NCBI RefSeq assembly: GCF_026151205.1
Contig: NC_087077.1
Location: forward strand, 3,906,001-3,970,000
Source: Bolinopsis microptera
Lineage: Eukaryota > Ctenophora > Tentaculata > Lobata > Bolinopsidae
Reading direction: 5' to 3'
DNA: 64,000 nt
This document shows positions 53,446-63,704 of the stretch, in pieces. Position 1 is the first letter of the stretch. Every line of letters begins with the position of its first letter. The position numbers and the translations under genes are program-made. A model generated the notes under the pieces. The model was not told the DNA's origin. It ran no database searches and was given only the letters and a program-made list of their open reading frames with translations.

Positions 53446-53559
53446 GTAACTACTAATATAATAAGTTAAATTTTGAAGTGAAGGAAAAAGGACGAGTTTT
53501 CGATAATCTGTGATGATGTTTATGTCATTATTTTTGATTTGATTTGATTTGATTTGAAG

Positions 53560-53836
53560 GCATTCTCAGCATCTATAAGAATACGCTCCTACTAAATCGC
53601 TCGCCCAAATTTTAAGAAAATTCTTGTGAAAAGGCCCTAAGGGCATGAAATTGATCTGGATCGGTATATTTTTGAACGCTGATTCCGAATCACCCCCATG
53701 ACGTAGGGTAAAAATGCTTACCTGAAGAGTTATGGGCAAAAAACTGTTTTGGTCACGTGACAGGCTAGTTAAACACACATTCGATTGTTTCGGACTCGGG
53801 TTAGGGTTAGGGTTGTGGTTAGGGTTATGAATAGCT
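53560..53836 (-). repeat. Dispersed repeat with TTAGGG block (inverse of 13.1 kb)
   Basis: Three TTAGGG-type units at 53797-53820 with further degenerate ones to about 53860. To the left lies the GATTCGGAATC-containing module, homologous in inverse to 13110-13310. It is not a telomere end, since it is flanked by unique and repeat DNA on both sides. Confidence 0.7.
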
Positions 53837-54208
53837 TTGGGGTTATGTAATGGTTAGGGTTAGGATCAATCAATCACCATCAAGATTTTAGTTTTACATT
53901 TGACCTTTATGTCAAAAAATCTCTGAATTTTCAATCGGTGGTCGATGTTACCTGAGGACCTTAGGCTTCGTCCTTACTTCGTCACAGGACGATCGGAGCT
54001 CGAAGAGCGTAGAGAGTGCTGGCGTCGTCCAGTGATGGTCGACGTAATTTTGCTTGCTGGGATCCGGCCGAATGACGCCACATGCAACGTGTAGGGTAAA
54101 ACTAAAAACGCTTCCCTATATGAGATAATATGACAAAAATTGTTTTGGTCACGTGACCAGTCAATGACATTGATATTTCGCTGCTGACGGTTTGGTGGAG
54201 GGTTAGGG

Positions 54209-54274
54209 TTGTAGGTTTACAACCTACCAGGACGCGCGCCATGGAACAGATATTTTACGAGTATCACCCGTTAA
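54209..54274 (+). mobile_element. Short element, family B (TTGTAGGTTTAC...CCCGTTAA), 66 bp
   Basis: Perfect 9-bp flanking repeat GGGTTAGGG (54200-54208 and 54275-54283). The mirror arm of the surrounding inverted repeat has a single CCCTAACCC and no insert at 51838-51846, which is an empty site. The left end GTAGGTTTACAACCTAC is a hairpin. The interior lacks about 30 bases found in the 57085 copy. Confidence 0.93.
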
Positions 54275-54536
54275 GGGTTAGGGTCAACGTTTATACATTA
54301 TAGGGTCAAAGTTAGGACTAGAGTTGTACACTATTGACATTGTGAGGGTAATGGTTAAGGTTTATCACTAGCGACCTTTTCATCTGACCACAATATTGCA
54401 AAATGCTATGTTGTATGTCACGTGACAAATTTAGCCGAGGGTCAAAAGTCGGAGGTCGGAAGTCAGTGGACTCTGTTGGAGTTCGGCGGACTCCGAGCGG
54501 AGTCCGCCGAGCTGGTGGACTCCGCCAAGCTCCGCC

Positions 54537-54645
54537 TTGTATCACGTGGTGACCCCCACGGTCGCTTCACTACTACTGTAGCGTCTTCGACGCTACAGGG
54601 GGAGCCGCGCACTTCGTGCGCGGCGGGTCATACAACGTATGACAA
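54537..54645 (+). mobile_element. Short hairpin-rich element, family A, 109 bp
   Basis: Perfect 8-bp target duplication GCTCCGCC (54529-54536 and 54646-54653). The mirror arm carries the single site GGCGGAGC without insert at 51606-51613. Hairpin words in order: TCACGTGGTGA, TAGCGTCTTCGACGCTA, GCGCACTTCGTGCGC, GTCATACAACGTATGAC. There is no coding capacity. Confidence 0.95.
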
Positions 54646-54706
54646 GCTCCGCCGGAGTCCGCGGCGGACCGAAGTCCGCCTAGTGGCTTAGTCCGCGGCG
54701 GATTTT

Positions 54707-55087
54707 ACTAATTCACTCGCCAGCGCGCTATCACGTGTTTTTAATGCCGTGATTTCATTGGTCACCTCCATAGCGCGCATTATTTGTGACAGCATAGTTG
54801 TTTTTACACAATTTGTCCACCGCGCGTGCAATAAACTCAATCTAAGCTCCGATTTGTGACCGAAATGGGCCATAATATGGTTTATGAAACGCATGGCAGA
54901 GAGCGAGTGAGAGAGAGTCAGGAACAAAAGTTTGTATCTGATCTCAGCTCAAGCTAGCACACGCAGGCGCGCTATATCACGCGCACGTGACTTAAACACT
55001 GCAATATCATTGGTCATCTTCATTACATATCCAATGCGAAATACAAACACGCGCTCTTTTCCTATAATCCATGGCGAGTGAATTAGT
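54707..55087. mobile_element. MITE with 16-bp inverted ends
   Basis: Perfect terminal inverted repeats ACTAATTCACTCGCCA (54707-54722) and the complement (55072-55087). The 381-bp interior has mirrored words such as GCGCGCTAT/CACGTG and CATTGGTCA. No clear target duplication, and no coding capacity. Confidence 0.75.
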
Positions 55088-55089
55088 GA

Positions 55090-55155
55090 AACCGTAAGTT
55101 TATACTTTTTGCCGATGACACCAACATATTTGTAATTAGGAAATTTTAGTTAATT
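55090..55155 (+). pseudogene. Tiny LINE reverse-transcriptase remnant
   Basis: The plus strand reads FADDTNIFV (catalytic DD region) and is then lost within a few codons. The same motif occurs in the longer LINE fragment at 55771-56710 on the other strand. Confidence 0.55.
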
Positions 55156-55770
55156 CTTTGATCACCCTTCAGTGCCGGTGGGCAGGCGCCCCGCATAGTT
55201 GGCTTTCCAAATTTACAGTCTCAAGAAAGCCGAAACGGTAATCGAGTCCCGGAGCAGAACACACATTTAGAAAATTGAAAAATTAAAATTAAAATAATAA
55301 ATTAGAAATTAAAAATTAAAAATTACATGACTACGAGAGTCCAGACAGGCAACAAACACACAAACCGGACGATGAGAGGACCCACTGCTGAATTCGACAT
55401 ATAATGAATTGTTGAAAACATAATGATTCCTACACTAATATGATCTTGAGGCATGCCCTGCATGTACTGTGCGAGTACATTGTAAATAATATCTGATAAG
55501 ATGCGGCCAAAAATAGCGGCACGGCGCGCAAAATGCGCGGCGTGACCGCCGAAATTTTATACTTTAAACATTAACATTTCAATCGGCTTTAGCGCTCAGC
55601 ATATCTTCATTGAGTAGACATTAGAATTTCAGTTCGTTGGAATCGAAGTTCAGTTCACACCAATCTATTTCGTCGTACCTGGACTGCATGCCGAGTAACT
55701 CCTTTTTTATTGTGAATTTTACAAGGTTCGTTGATGTAGAGAAGTTGGTATTGCTAGCAGTGTTTCTATA

Positions 55771-56710
55771 CTACAATCGTTCTATACTACAATCGTTCCA
55801 CATTTTTGTCGATTGATATATGAAGGAGGTGGATGGGGTTGGAGTGATGAATCGATCAGCACGTCTTGATGATCTGTGAAATAGATTTAGGAGTGGGACT
55901 GGGGATTCTAATTTATTGATTTTGAACATTTCCAATAAACATGTGTGTTTGAACAAACTGTGTATGGTTAGTAAACCCATTTTTCTTAAATAGCGGTTTT
56001 GTGTGCTGTTTTTCATAGAAGTCGCTTCCTAATTTTTGCTTGTCTTTACTTCGTGTTCTAGCACAAGTTCTAAACTTTTCTAAGTCCGCCTCTCGGTTAC
56101 CAAATAGTATTCTAACACATTTCTTCTGAGTGATAAATATTGGTTCAAGCCTGTTGTTACTAAGGCCACCCCATACTGATATCCCAAATCGCAAGTGTAA
56201 TTCAAATAGTGTGTAGTACAGTTCTTTGTAGAGTTTTTCTGGAATAATGTGCCGTATTCTACAAATTTTCCCACTTTCACATTTCAGCTTTGTGTTGAGC
56301 GACCGTATATGAGCATCCCATTTAAGCTGAACATCAATAATAACACCAAGAAACTTCACCTTTTTGACTTGCTTTATTACTACATTGTTTAGAGTAAGTA
56401 CGTGTTCTTCTTCATTATGTTCTACCTTGCTTTTTCTATTCGTTGGTTTAAAGTGAATGTAACAGCATTTCTTAATGTTAATATGTAGGAGATTACATTT
56501 CATATACAGTTGTACCAGTTTGAGAATTTGGTTTGCTCGTTCATATAATTTTATCTTACATTCATCCGCGACAAATATATTTGTATCGTCAGCAAATAGA
56601 ATGAACTTGCCTAGTTCAGTTGCCCTATATAGGTCGTTGATATAAATAATAAATAGTAACGGACAAAGACAAGATCCCTGGGGTACTCCAAAGAGAACTG
56701 GAAGCTTAAA
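55771..56710 (-). pseudogene. LINE (non-LTR) reverse transcriptase fragment
   Basis: The minus strand reads FGVPQGSCLCPLLFIIYINDL, FADDTNIFV (catalytic Asp pair), then KFLGVIIDVQLKWDAHI and an RT C-terminal tail (ISVWGG...CVRILFG). The 196-codon frame at 55913-56503 is continuous with upstream codons and is followed, after a frameshift near 56000, by 55771-56016 (KMGLLTIHSLFKHT...KMWND). The 5' part of the element is absent. It resembles jockey/CR1/RTE-type ORF2 rather than the RT/nuclease family. Confidence 0.87.
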
Positions 56711-56899
56711 AAAACAGCATTTCTTAATTGTAAAAACATCATTTCTTAATTGTAGTCAACGGGCACAAAAAAGCATTACTAGCAATTGTGTCCTTAACCC
56801 TCTTACATTATTTGAACATTTTTGTGGCTAACTCATTGAACAACATCTGAATTAATATGTACTTAGTATTAAAAGATTCAGTAAGTTATCTTTTCATGT

Positions 56900-56988
56900 T
56901 TGTAGGTTTACAACCTACCAGGACGCGCGCCGAGTTGGACTCGTCGACGGTCCTGCAGAACAAATATTTTACGAGTATCACCCGTTAA
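56900..56988 (+). mobile_element. Short element, family B, 89 bp
   Basis: Starts TTGTAGGTTTACAACC and ends ATCACCCGTTAA like the copies at 54209 and 57085. The flanks do not match (TTTTCATGT versus CAAGTTGTA), partly because a family A element has inserted at its very right end, using TTAACAAG as target. Confidence 0.85.
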
Positions 56989-56992
56989 CAAG

Positions 56993-57220
56993 TTGTATCA
57001 CGTAATGACCCCCACGGTCGTGGTGACCCCCACGGTCGCTTCACCCCTGTAGAGTTTCGAAGATACAGGGGGAGCCGCGCACTCTTGTAGGTTTACAACC
57101 TACCAGGACGCGCGCCGAGTTGGACTCGTCGACGGTCCTGGAAATATATGGAACAGATATTTTACGAGTATCACCCGTTAACGCGCACTCGTGCGCGGCG
57201 GGTCATACAACGTATGACAA
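56993..57220 (+). mobile_element. Family A element interrupted by a family B element
   Basis: Perfect 8-bp target duplication TTAACAAG (56985-56992 and 57221-57228). The left part has a duplicated GACCCCCACGGTCG module. The family B insert at 57085-57181 splits its GCGCAC-GTGCGC hairpin. Confidence 0.93.
57085..57181 (+). mobile_element. Short element, family B, 97 bp, nested in family A
   Basis: Flanked by a perfect 9-bp duplication CGCGCACTC (57076-57084 and 57182-57190) inside the family A hairpin. Hairpin words GTAGGTTTACAACCTAC and GAGTTGGACTC; ends CCCGTTAA. Confidence 0.95.
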
Positions 57221-57228
57221 TTAACAAG

Positions 57229-58040
57229 TTGAATCAAATATTTTACGAGCGAGTATCGTAATTATAAACACATCCAACATTAAAAATAGAGGTATGGCGG
57301 AACAAAAGGCTAAACACCGCTCAGCAGTGAGAAAGTTACAATAATTTTAAATTTTAAAATAGTATTTTCAATGATACACAAAACAATCAACATTTTATTC
57401 GAATTTTAGTATAATTTGAACCTAAAAAGTGTTTCGATTATTTTATTCATTAGTTGTTATCTTTAATTTATTATGACAAACAGAAGGTAATAACTCGTCA
57501 TCAAAATGTATCGCGCGAGAATGTTTTAGTAGACGCGCATGTGACGTCACAACTGAAGAGCTCGCACTCTCGCAGTGGGTCGCCCGTTAAATGTGCGGCG
57601 TCGCTTCATGTTACCATGTACTTTCGTGCCACTGCAGGCGCGCTTGTTTTATACCGCTGGGAGGCCAAGGTTGGCTCGCGCAACTGTAAGCGCAAGGGCT
57701 TTGTATTCTACAAAGCAACGGCTTCGCTCAGAATTAGTTTTAAATTTTGCTACAATTTACAATAAATGTCGCCAACAATACATATATGTGTATATAATAT
57801 GTGTATTTGTGTATTGTAAAGTTTAAAATACGCTAGCAAGAGTTCAAATAATCTAGTATCGTTTTTTGTTTAACTGTCAAAAACGGCTTTTCCGGCTGAG
57901 TCAACAGTCAAATAAAAACTATTTTATTAAGGTACTTGAAATTTGATGACAAAAGGTACAAGGTAACACAAATTTATAGTTTTGTATTCAGTATTGTAAA
58001 AATTAAAAGTTCTTATAACATGTTTAATGTTAAAACGACC
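57229..58040. other. AT-rich stretch without a gene
   Basis: Begins with a partial repetition of the family B tail (AAATATTTTACGAG). Near 57650-57700 a family C-like word (GTAAGCGCAAGGGCTTTG) occurs. I accept no gene here. Confidence 0.4.
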
Positions 58041-58049
58041 ACTGAACCT

Positions 58050-58139
58050 TTGTAGCGCGATGCACTACTGGGCCGTGCGCGCATCCAATAATTCTTCCCG
58101 CAGAGCGGCTAGATGCAAAGGATTGACATCGTGAATCAA
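58050..58139 (+). mobile_element. Short element, family D, 90 bp
   Basis: Starts TTGTAGCGCGATGCACTA and ends GATTGACATCGTGAATCAA. Perfect 9-bp target duplication ACTGAACCT (58041-58049 and 58140-58148). It lacks about 33 internal bases present in the 15049 copy. Confidence 0.93.
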
Positions 58140-58649
58140 ACTGAACCTATGTATAATAAAACAAAAGTTAATAAAACAAAAGTTAAATTTATTACCAATT
58201 ATTCAATCAATACATATCATAAATTCTAATATTGGAAACACAATGCAGAATGGATGTCTTAAACTATAATTTTGTTGTCACTTATAATCTATTTACTTTC
58301 AAAACTGTTCATATCACTTAAATTTAGGTGCATGCAAGGTTCGAAATGGTATTGAAACGAAATTAACTTCTAAATGTATCGCACTTGGGAAGTAAAAATC
58401 GTCCAGATAATGTGTTCATTGTTAATGGATTTGGGTATAGCACTTAGATGGGTTGCATTGGGCATCGCATTCAGCAGCATTCTAACAATGAATTTGTCCT
58501 TAAATATGATATTGCGAATATTTCCGCATAAATTTCTTTTTCAAGCACCCAGATAATAATTTTAATGCCATCCACGGCCCCGTTATAATTTATTTCCGTT
58601 TTCGTATAAAATAATGTGTAATGTGAAATAATGGGGATCATCGTGTGAA

Positions 58650-58825
58650 TTAACTTCAGGGTACATTGAGGTAATCTTCAAGTTAACTTCAGGGTACATT
58701 GTAGTAGTACTCTTCAAGTTAACTTAAGGGTATATTGTAGTACTCTTAAAGTTAACTTCAGGATACCTTGTAGTACTCTTCAAGTTAACTTCAGGATACC
58801 TTTTAGTACTCTTCAAGTTCACTTC
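58650..58825 (+). repeat. 33-bp tandem repeat
   Basis: About five copies of a 33-bp unit with GTTAACTTCAGG and TAGTACTCTTCAA, ending where the inverted repeat around the 5S copy begins. Confidence 0.85.
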
Positions 58826-59301
58826 AAAAATTTGAAATATTAACTTTTAGTATGTTTACATTCTTCCGTCAAATTAATGAGAAAATATAGTCATAGAGAA
58901 CAAAGCCCTTTCAGACAAAACTTTGTCGCTATTCTAAGCCATGTTATTCTGACATTTGGAAATATTTCCTTGCGTTTGAACATAAACTATATTGCTAAGG
59001 ATAAAATGCTATTCTTAATAATCACTGCAATTCTGAAAAAGCCATACACAATTTCTTCTGTTCAGTAAAATAATTCTTCGGAAATATAACAAAAGGATAA
59101 GGCACCGGCAATTCCCGGGCGGTCACCCATCCAAGAACTAACCCGGCCTGCAGTTGCTTAACTTCACAGATCGAACGAGATGGGGTGTATTCAACCGAGT
59201 ATGGCCGTATCTAACGATGAAGAATTTTGCTCCTCTATATTTTCTCATTAATTTTACGGAAGAATGTGAACATACTAAAAGCTAATATAATTAAAAATTT
59301 T
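58826..59301. mobile_element. Inverted-repeat unit containing a 5S rRNA copy
   Basis: About 65-bp inverted repeats: 58826-58890 (TTAGTATGTTTACATTCTTC, then AATTAATGAGAAAATATAG) and 59235-59301 in inverse, with only a few mismatches. The enclosed region contains a complete 5S-like gene. No transposase, and no obvious target duplication. Confidence 0.8.
59098..59212 (-). rRNA. 5S ribosomal RNA gene or close copy
   Basis: Minus strand: GATACGGCCATACTCGGTTG at the 5' end, ATCTCGTTCGATCTG, GAAGTTAAGCA (box A region), GGTTAGTTCTTGGATGGGTG and GACCGCCCGGGAAT (box C region), ending GCCGGTGCC. Length about 115, close to the usual 119-120. TTTT follows within about 10 bases of the 3' end (plus strand AAAAGG at 59091-59096), a Pol III terminator. 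It could be functional or a 5S-derived SINE head; the intact internal promoter and terminator favour a transcribable gene. Confidence 0.88.
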
Positions 59302-61533
59302 GTCCATGTTTTCGATCTCGATGGAATTTTATTTGAGTTCAGAAACACGCAACACGCATTTTATCTCCCGGAAATGATGAATCCGAGAGCACACCTCTCG
59401 GAAACATAATTTCGAAAGCACACCTCTCGGAAACGTTAAATCCTAGAGCTAGGAAATCAGATTTTTTGTTTCCTATTTAAAAATAAAATCCGAGCGCCTA
59501 GCTCTCAGGAGCGATCGGACGACGATCTGAAATGCGATTGGATCACCCTAGGACAGCGAACGTCGTCCAACTAGGAATGGCAAAATCCTATCGGATTAAA
59601 ATCCACGCTAGAACAGCCGTGGTCAGTTGAGATGGTTCCTTTATAACTTAAGCTGAAACGATAGATGATACATCTTAAACAATATGAGGCCTCAGTGGGC
59701 AAAAACTGAATTTACCTTCTTCAATAGTTCAATATACTTCTTCAAATTTAGGGAGCATTCAATAAATTCCTACTAGACGAGGTGAGATATACCTGTACAG
59801 CATGAGCAGTAAATGGATGATTCATTCAGTCCTGCCGCGTTGATCTCAGTCTTTATTTAAAACGCTCACGCTTAGCTGGAAGTATTACGTGGAAGCCAAT
59901 TTGCACCGGGATAAACAGAATAGAGAAATTATTACAGAAATGATAAAACATTCCTATCAAGCGAAATTGATCAAACTTATCTTTGAATCAGAAAAATTAA
60001 ATTTCTCTTTGTGATGAAAAAGTTTAAAGAGGCTTTACAACTTAACTCAAACTAATGCTTCTGCCTGTCTGCTGCAACTGAGTTTATTTCTAAATGATCA
60101 GCAGCTCTTGGTAGCTCCATGTTCAGCCCACCATGCCTGAAAAAATTTGGTTCACAATAACCTTGTTTCCCATTTAAAATATTATGGTTACCATAATTTT
60201 AGTCACAAATTTTCTTTTCAAATATTTTCAACAACAATATTACTCGTATTTTTGAGACCATTTTTCCATATCATTTAATTTGTTTTTATTTATTCAGCTA
60301 GCTTTTTTGACTAGAATATTCTTGATCTTGGAATTTTTCAACGACGAGCCAACATTACATACATCAATTACATAGCATAACATAAATTTACCTATAACAC
60401 GCAGTAGCGACTTGTATAAAGTTAACGATACTTAAATTCGTTAAATCATATATCATGTATATGCTGTGCTGAAATTTTAGTCTCCCTTAAAATAAGTCCT
60501 GATCCTCCCATGAAATTTGGTTTACAACAATTTTAGGCAATTGTTTGACTTAATTTATGGTATGTATAATAGATTTTTCGTTCCTGAGGTAAGGGAATTT
60601 TGGCGGATACAGTAACACCAGGAAATATTGGTTTTTGTAAATTGAGTTTACGTTGTTTATCAATGATCCGAGAGCACTGCAACGAGAATTAGAACATATA
60701 ATCAAAAATTACTGCCTGAACATTTAATAAGCAAAACATAACGAGCTTGACCTCTGTCACTCTTTTTTGGAGATTCAATATCATTTGGCACAACTTACTG
60801 GATTAACTATATGATTTTTTAAAATAGGAAAACTCAACTGGTTGTATCCTAGCAGAACTGATTATTTACGTCAAGAAAAGTGTCAGCTGGAATATTCAAG
60901 TAAGGTTCATTTGTGTGCTTGCTTTTACAACAGAAACAAGGAATTGAAATATCATTGTAAACTAAAACTGTCAAGGGTAATCATAACATTACATTGTGCT
61001 ATTATATGATTTACCTGACCCTCTCCATTTGATTCCCCTGTTACAAGCCAATAGACAGGGAACTAAAAGAAGTAAAACAAGAAATAGAGCTAACTCAAAA
61101 CACCAGATCAAGGACTATGTCCCACACAAGGTAAGATTTTTTGTGTTTAAACAGTGAGAGGTCTCGGAAAAACTTGCTCAATAGCAGTCTGAGTCAGACT
61201 GTCTGAAAAACGGAAATTTTACCAAATCAATTTCTGTACTTTACTTAGCTGTCATTAATAAATAGTGATCAGTGTCAACAAGAATTGTGACAAAGAAGAA
61301 TGAGCACTATATGATATATTTTTCCTTTGTGTATTGTGATAACTTTCAATTTCAAGTCAATATATCATAGTTATTAAATGCCTATATATACTGTAGTTAG
61401 GACTATGATTAGACTTTTTAAAGTCTGTTTGATTTGACCTGGCCATCCCCTAACGGATTTCAGAAAATTTTGGAAGTTTATATGCTCATATCGTCAAAAT
61501 AAGGTTAATTTTCGGCTATCTTGTTGAATAGTA
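59302..61533. other. Non-coding AT-rich region
   Basis: Contains short inverted words around 59380-59450 (CCGAGAGCACACCTCTCGG repeated in variants) and a CGATCGGACGACGATC hairpin near 59511. No gene or larger element recognised. Confidence 0.4.
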
Positions 61534-62154
61534 CAGGGTGGGCCAAAAGTCAGTACCCATACGTTGGCCTTTATAGCTCAGTCACTGAGTGCCCAATTTA
61601 AATACTTCTTTCTGGTATGACTTAGTACCACCACTGGTTAGTGGTTCGAGGAATTTGTCATCTCGAAAAATATTCGCGTTCATTTTTTTCAAATGGAGGT
61701 TCATTTTCACATTTATTTGATAGTTTGGATAGTCGGATCAAGCTAAATGTTATTGAATTGTGTTAAGGTGCCCCCGTTAACTACCCCGTTAAACATTATG
61801 GGAATTGTTAAGGGTGCCCAATTAAGGTGTCGTGTCACGGTGTCACATAATCACCCAGTCAATATTGTTAACTTCGTCATTTCTAATCTGTTTTGCCTCA
61901 TGTTTTCAGATCATATGCAACATTTGATAATCTACCGTCTCTGAAATAAATTAGGCGTTCAGTATGTTCAGAGAAAACAATATAGGTGTTTTAATATTGA
62001 ATGGGCGTGGTCTAAAATATTCGACTTTTCAAATTTTGACGACGGAATCCTCGAACCAGTAAGTACAGTATGCCATCTGTAGCAAGCTCTCAAATATAAA
62101 ACACGGCGGAGCTATTAAGGCCAACGTATGGGTACTGACTTTTGGCCCACCCTG
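61534..62154. mobile_element. Tc1/mariner-like MITE
   Basis: Terminal inverted repeats of about 44 bp starting CAGGGTGGGCCAAAAGTCAG, with one or two mismatches, and TA on both sides (61532-61533 and 62155-62156). The CAGGGTG...CAAAAGT end and the TA target are characteristic of mariner-type elements. The 621-bp interior has no transposase frame. Confidence 0.92.
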
Positions 62155-62156
62155 TA

Positions 62157-63431
62157 TATCCATAAGACACAAATTGAATAATGAAAGTGAATTTGTTTAG
62201 AGAATAAAATTTAGGTCTGTTATAGGTTGAATCGAGTTTTATTACATTCGATCATGATTCATCTAGAACTTCCCACCAGGACATCTGATCTCTCTGTATT
62301 TATAAGTTAAAACCATGCGTCTGTAAGAAGGACAGTTAAACGTTTGGTTTGCTATTTGTTTTGACAATGGTTTAGTATTTGTTTAGACTAGACAACAATA
62401 AGTGAGCTGGCCAAGCGTTAAGAATCTTATTTCGTATTCTACATAGTTAATTCCTAAATTGAGATTTTCACAATCGTTTGTTATATATTCAGCATGACGA
62501 ACGATTCGCTACTCTGAAAGCGGCTTCGACCTTGTGTCGATATTTATGGCATGACTTTGGATCTGAAGCTTGCTTCTGCTAGGTTATATACAATATTGGA
62601 CAATAAACAATTATAAACTTCGGACTTAAAGCGGGATAGGGATGTATTATGGAGGGGGTTGTCTGCACTGTACTCTAGATGATCTAGGATGTGAAACTTG
62701 CTTAAGCCTAGAACACACGAGTTCCCCTGATATAGTAGCAATGGCTAGATTCACTTCCTTCCCACTTGCACTGTTGTTGACTTGTAGCTACAATATTAAA
62801 TTGATTCGTGGAAATCGGTCTCGGATGTGAAGCTTCCTTAAGCGCCAAACCCTGAGAATACTGTATTACTCGAACTTCGAGAATTTTCTAAATGAATCTA
62901 GACTAAAGGAGCCAACTTGAATCCATAAAATTTTGAATGCTACATTTTAAAATACCGCTCTATATTTACACCGTTCACCAGTTAATATGGCTACCGACAG
63001 CAAAAACATTTCAATAAATCCATAACACCTGGTCTTAAAGTTACTTACAAGGCGGTCTAAGAGAGGAACCTCCTAGCCTGTCCAGCATCTGGGAGGTCTA
63101 CACAGGAAACAGTAGGTCATTTAGGTCACCAGGCTGTGACAATTGTCTTGATGTCCAACCAGTTCTGCGATTTACAGGTTACATCTAGGTTAAGAATAAG
63201 ATTAAGTTGAATGTGCTAATGATGGGATCCCGGAGGGCAAGATCAGGTTATAATAATATAACACCCTGGATTTTTAATGTACTATACTATAATATCTGAC
63301 AGAATCTCTTTAAATGTTTTTCTGTGACAAATGAATCTTGAATGTTTGAATAGAGTTGCTGGTTATTGTCTGGTGACATTACACACTCACTTAATCTTCC
63401 TCTTGGTCCAAGGGATATTTTAAGAAGGGCA
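62157..63431. other. Non-coding region, possible old repeat pieces
   Basis: Two related words (GGATGTGAAACTTGCTTAAG near 62688 and GGATGTGAAGCTTCCTTAAG near 62822) suggest a duplicated repeat. I see no gene. Confidence 0.35.
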
Positions 63432-63469
63432 TTAATAACTGCCCTTACTGACATACTCACAAGTTACAA

Positions 63470-63704
63470 CAAAACAGCTGCATTGCTTTGGACTTGTCAG
63501 TAGAATGCCTGAAGATCGGTTACCCATCTGTCTACTTGAATGAAAACCAAAACATGGGAAGAGATCAAGAGGCAGGCATAGGAAGAGTTTAAATAATGAA
63601 TTTATTAAGGATGCTGTGCAGAGATTGAACCGGAGTGGACTCAGGATTGATTGTATGAGAAGATTAGCTGCAGATCGAAGGAGATGGAGAAATGTTACCC
63701 ACTG
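63470..63704 (+). pseudogene. LINE ORF2 C-terminal remnant
   Basis: The plus strand reads HCFGLVSRMPEDRLPICLLE, stop, KPKHGKRSRGRHRKSLNNEF, then RRLAADRRRWRNVTH and a stop. This R..RMP..RLP...RSRGR...A.DR..WR arrangement is typical of the C-terminal end of non-LTR retrotransposon ORF2 proteins. One in-frame stop; the 5' part is missing. Confidence 0.75.

Larger units (their letters stand above)
51340..54703. mobile_element. Large inverted-repeat element with 0.7-0.85 kb arms
   Basis: The left arm (about 51497-52190) is mirrored by the right arm (about 53868-54703). Matching words: CTAAGCCACTAGGCGGACT, GTCACGTGACATACAACATA, GGGAAGCGTTTTTAGTTTT, TCGACCACCGATTG. The left side continues outward into a GGCGGACTCC minisatellite (51340-51640). 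The right arm is longer because it contains two small insertions (54209-54274 and 54537-54645). The centre holds a GC-rich hairpin, a retroelement fragment (53190-53445) and a telomere-like block. Exact ends and target duplication are unresolved. Confidence 0.8.

Noticed and set aside
53797-53836. TTAGGG repeats as a chromosome end
   Set aside because: Only a few units, degenerate, and enclosed on both sides by the arms of an inverted-repeat element; it is internal telomere-like sequence.
62544-62741. 65-codon minus-strand frame resembling a retroelement tail
   Set aside because: The resemblance is only impressionistic and no catalytic or conserved motif can be pointed to.
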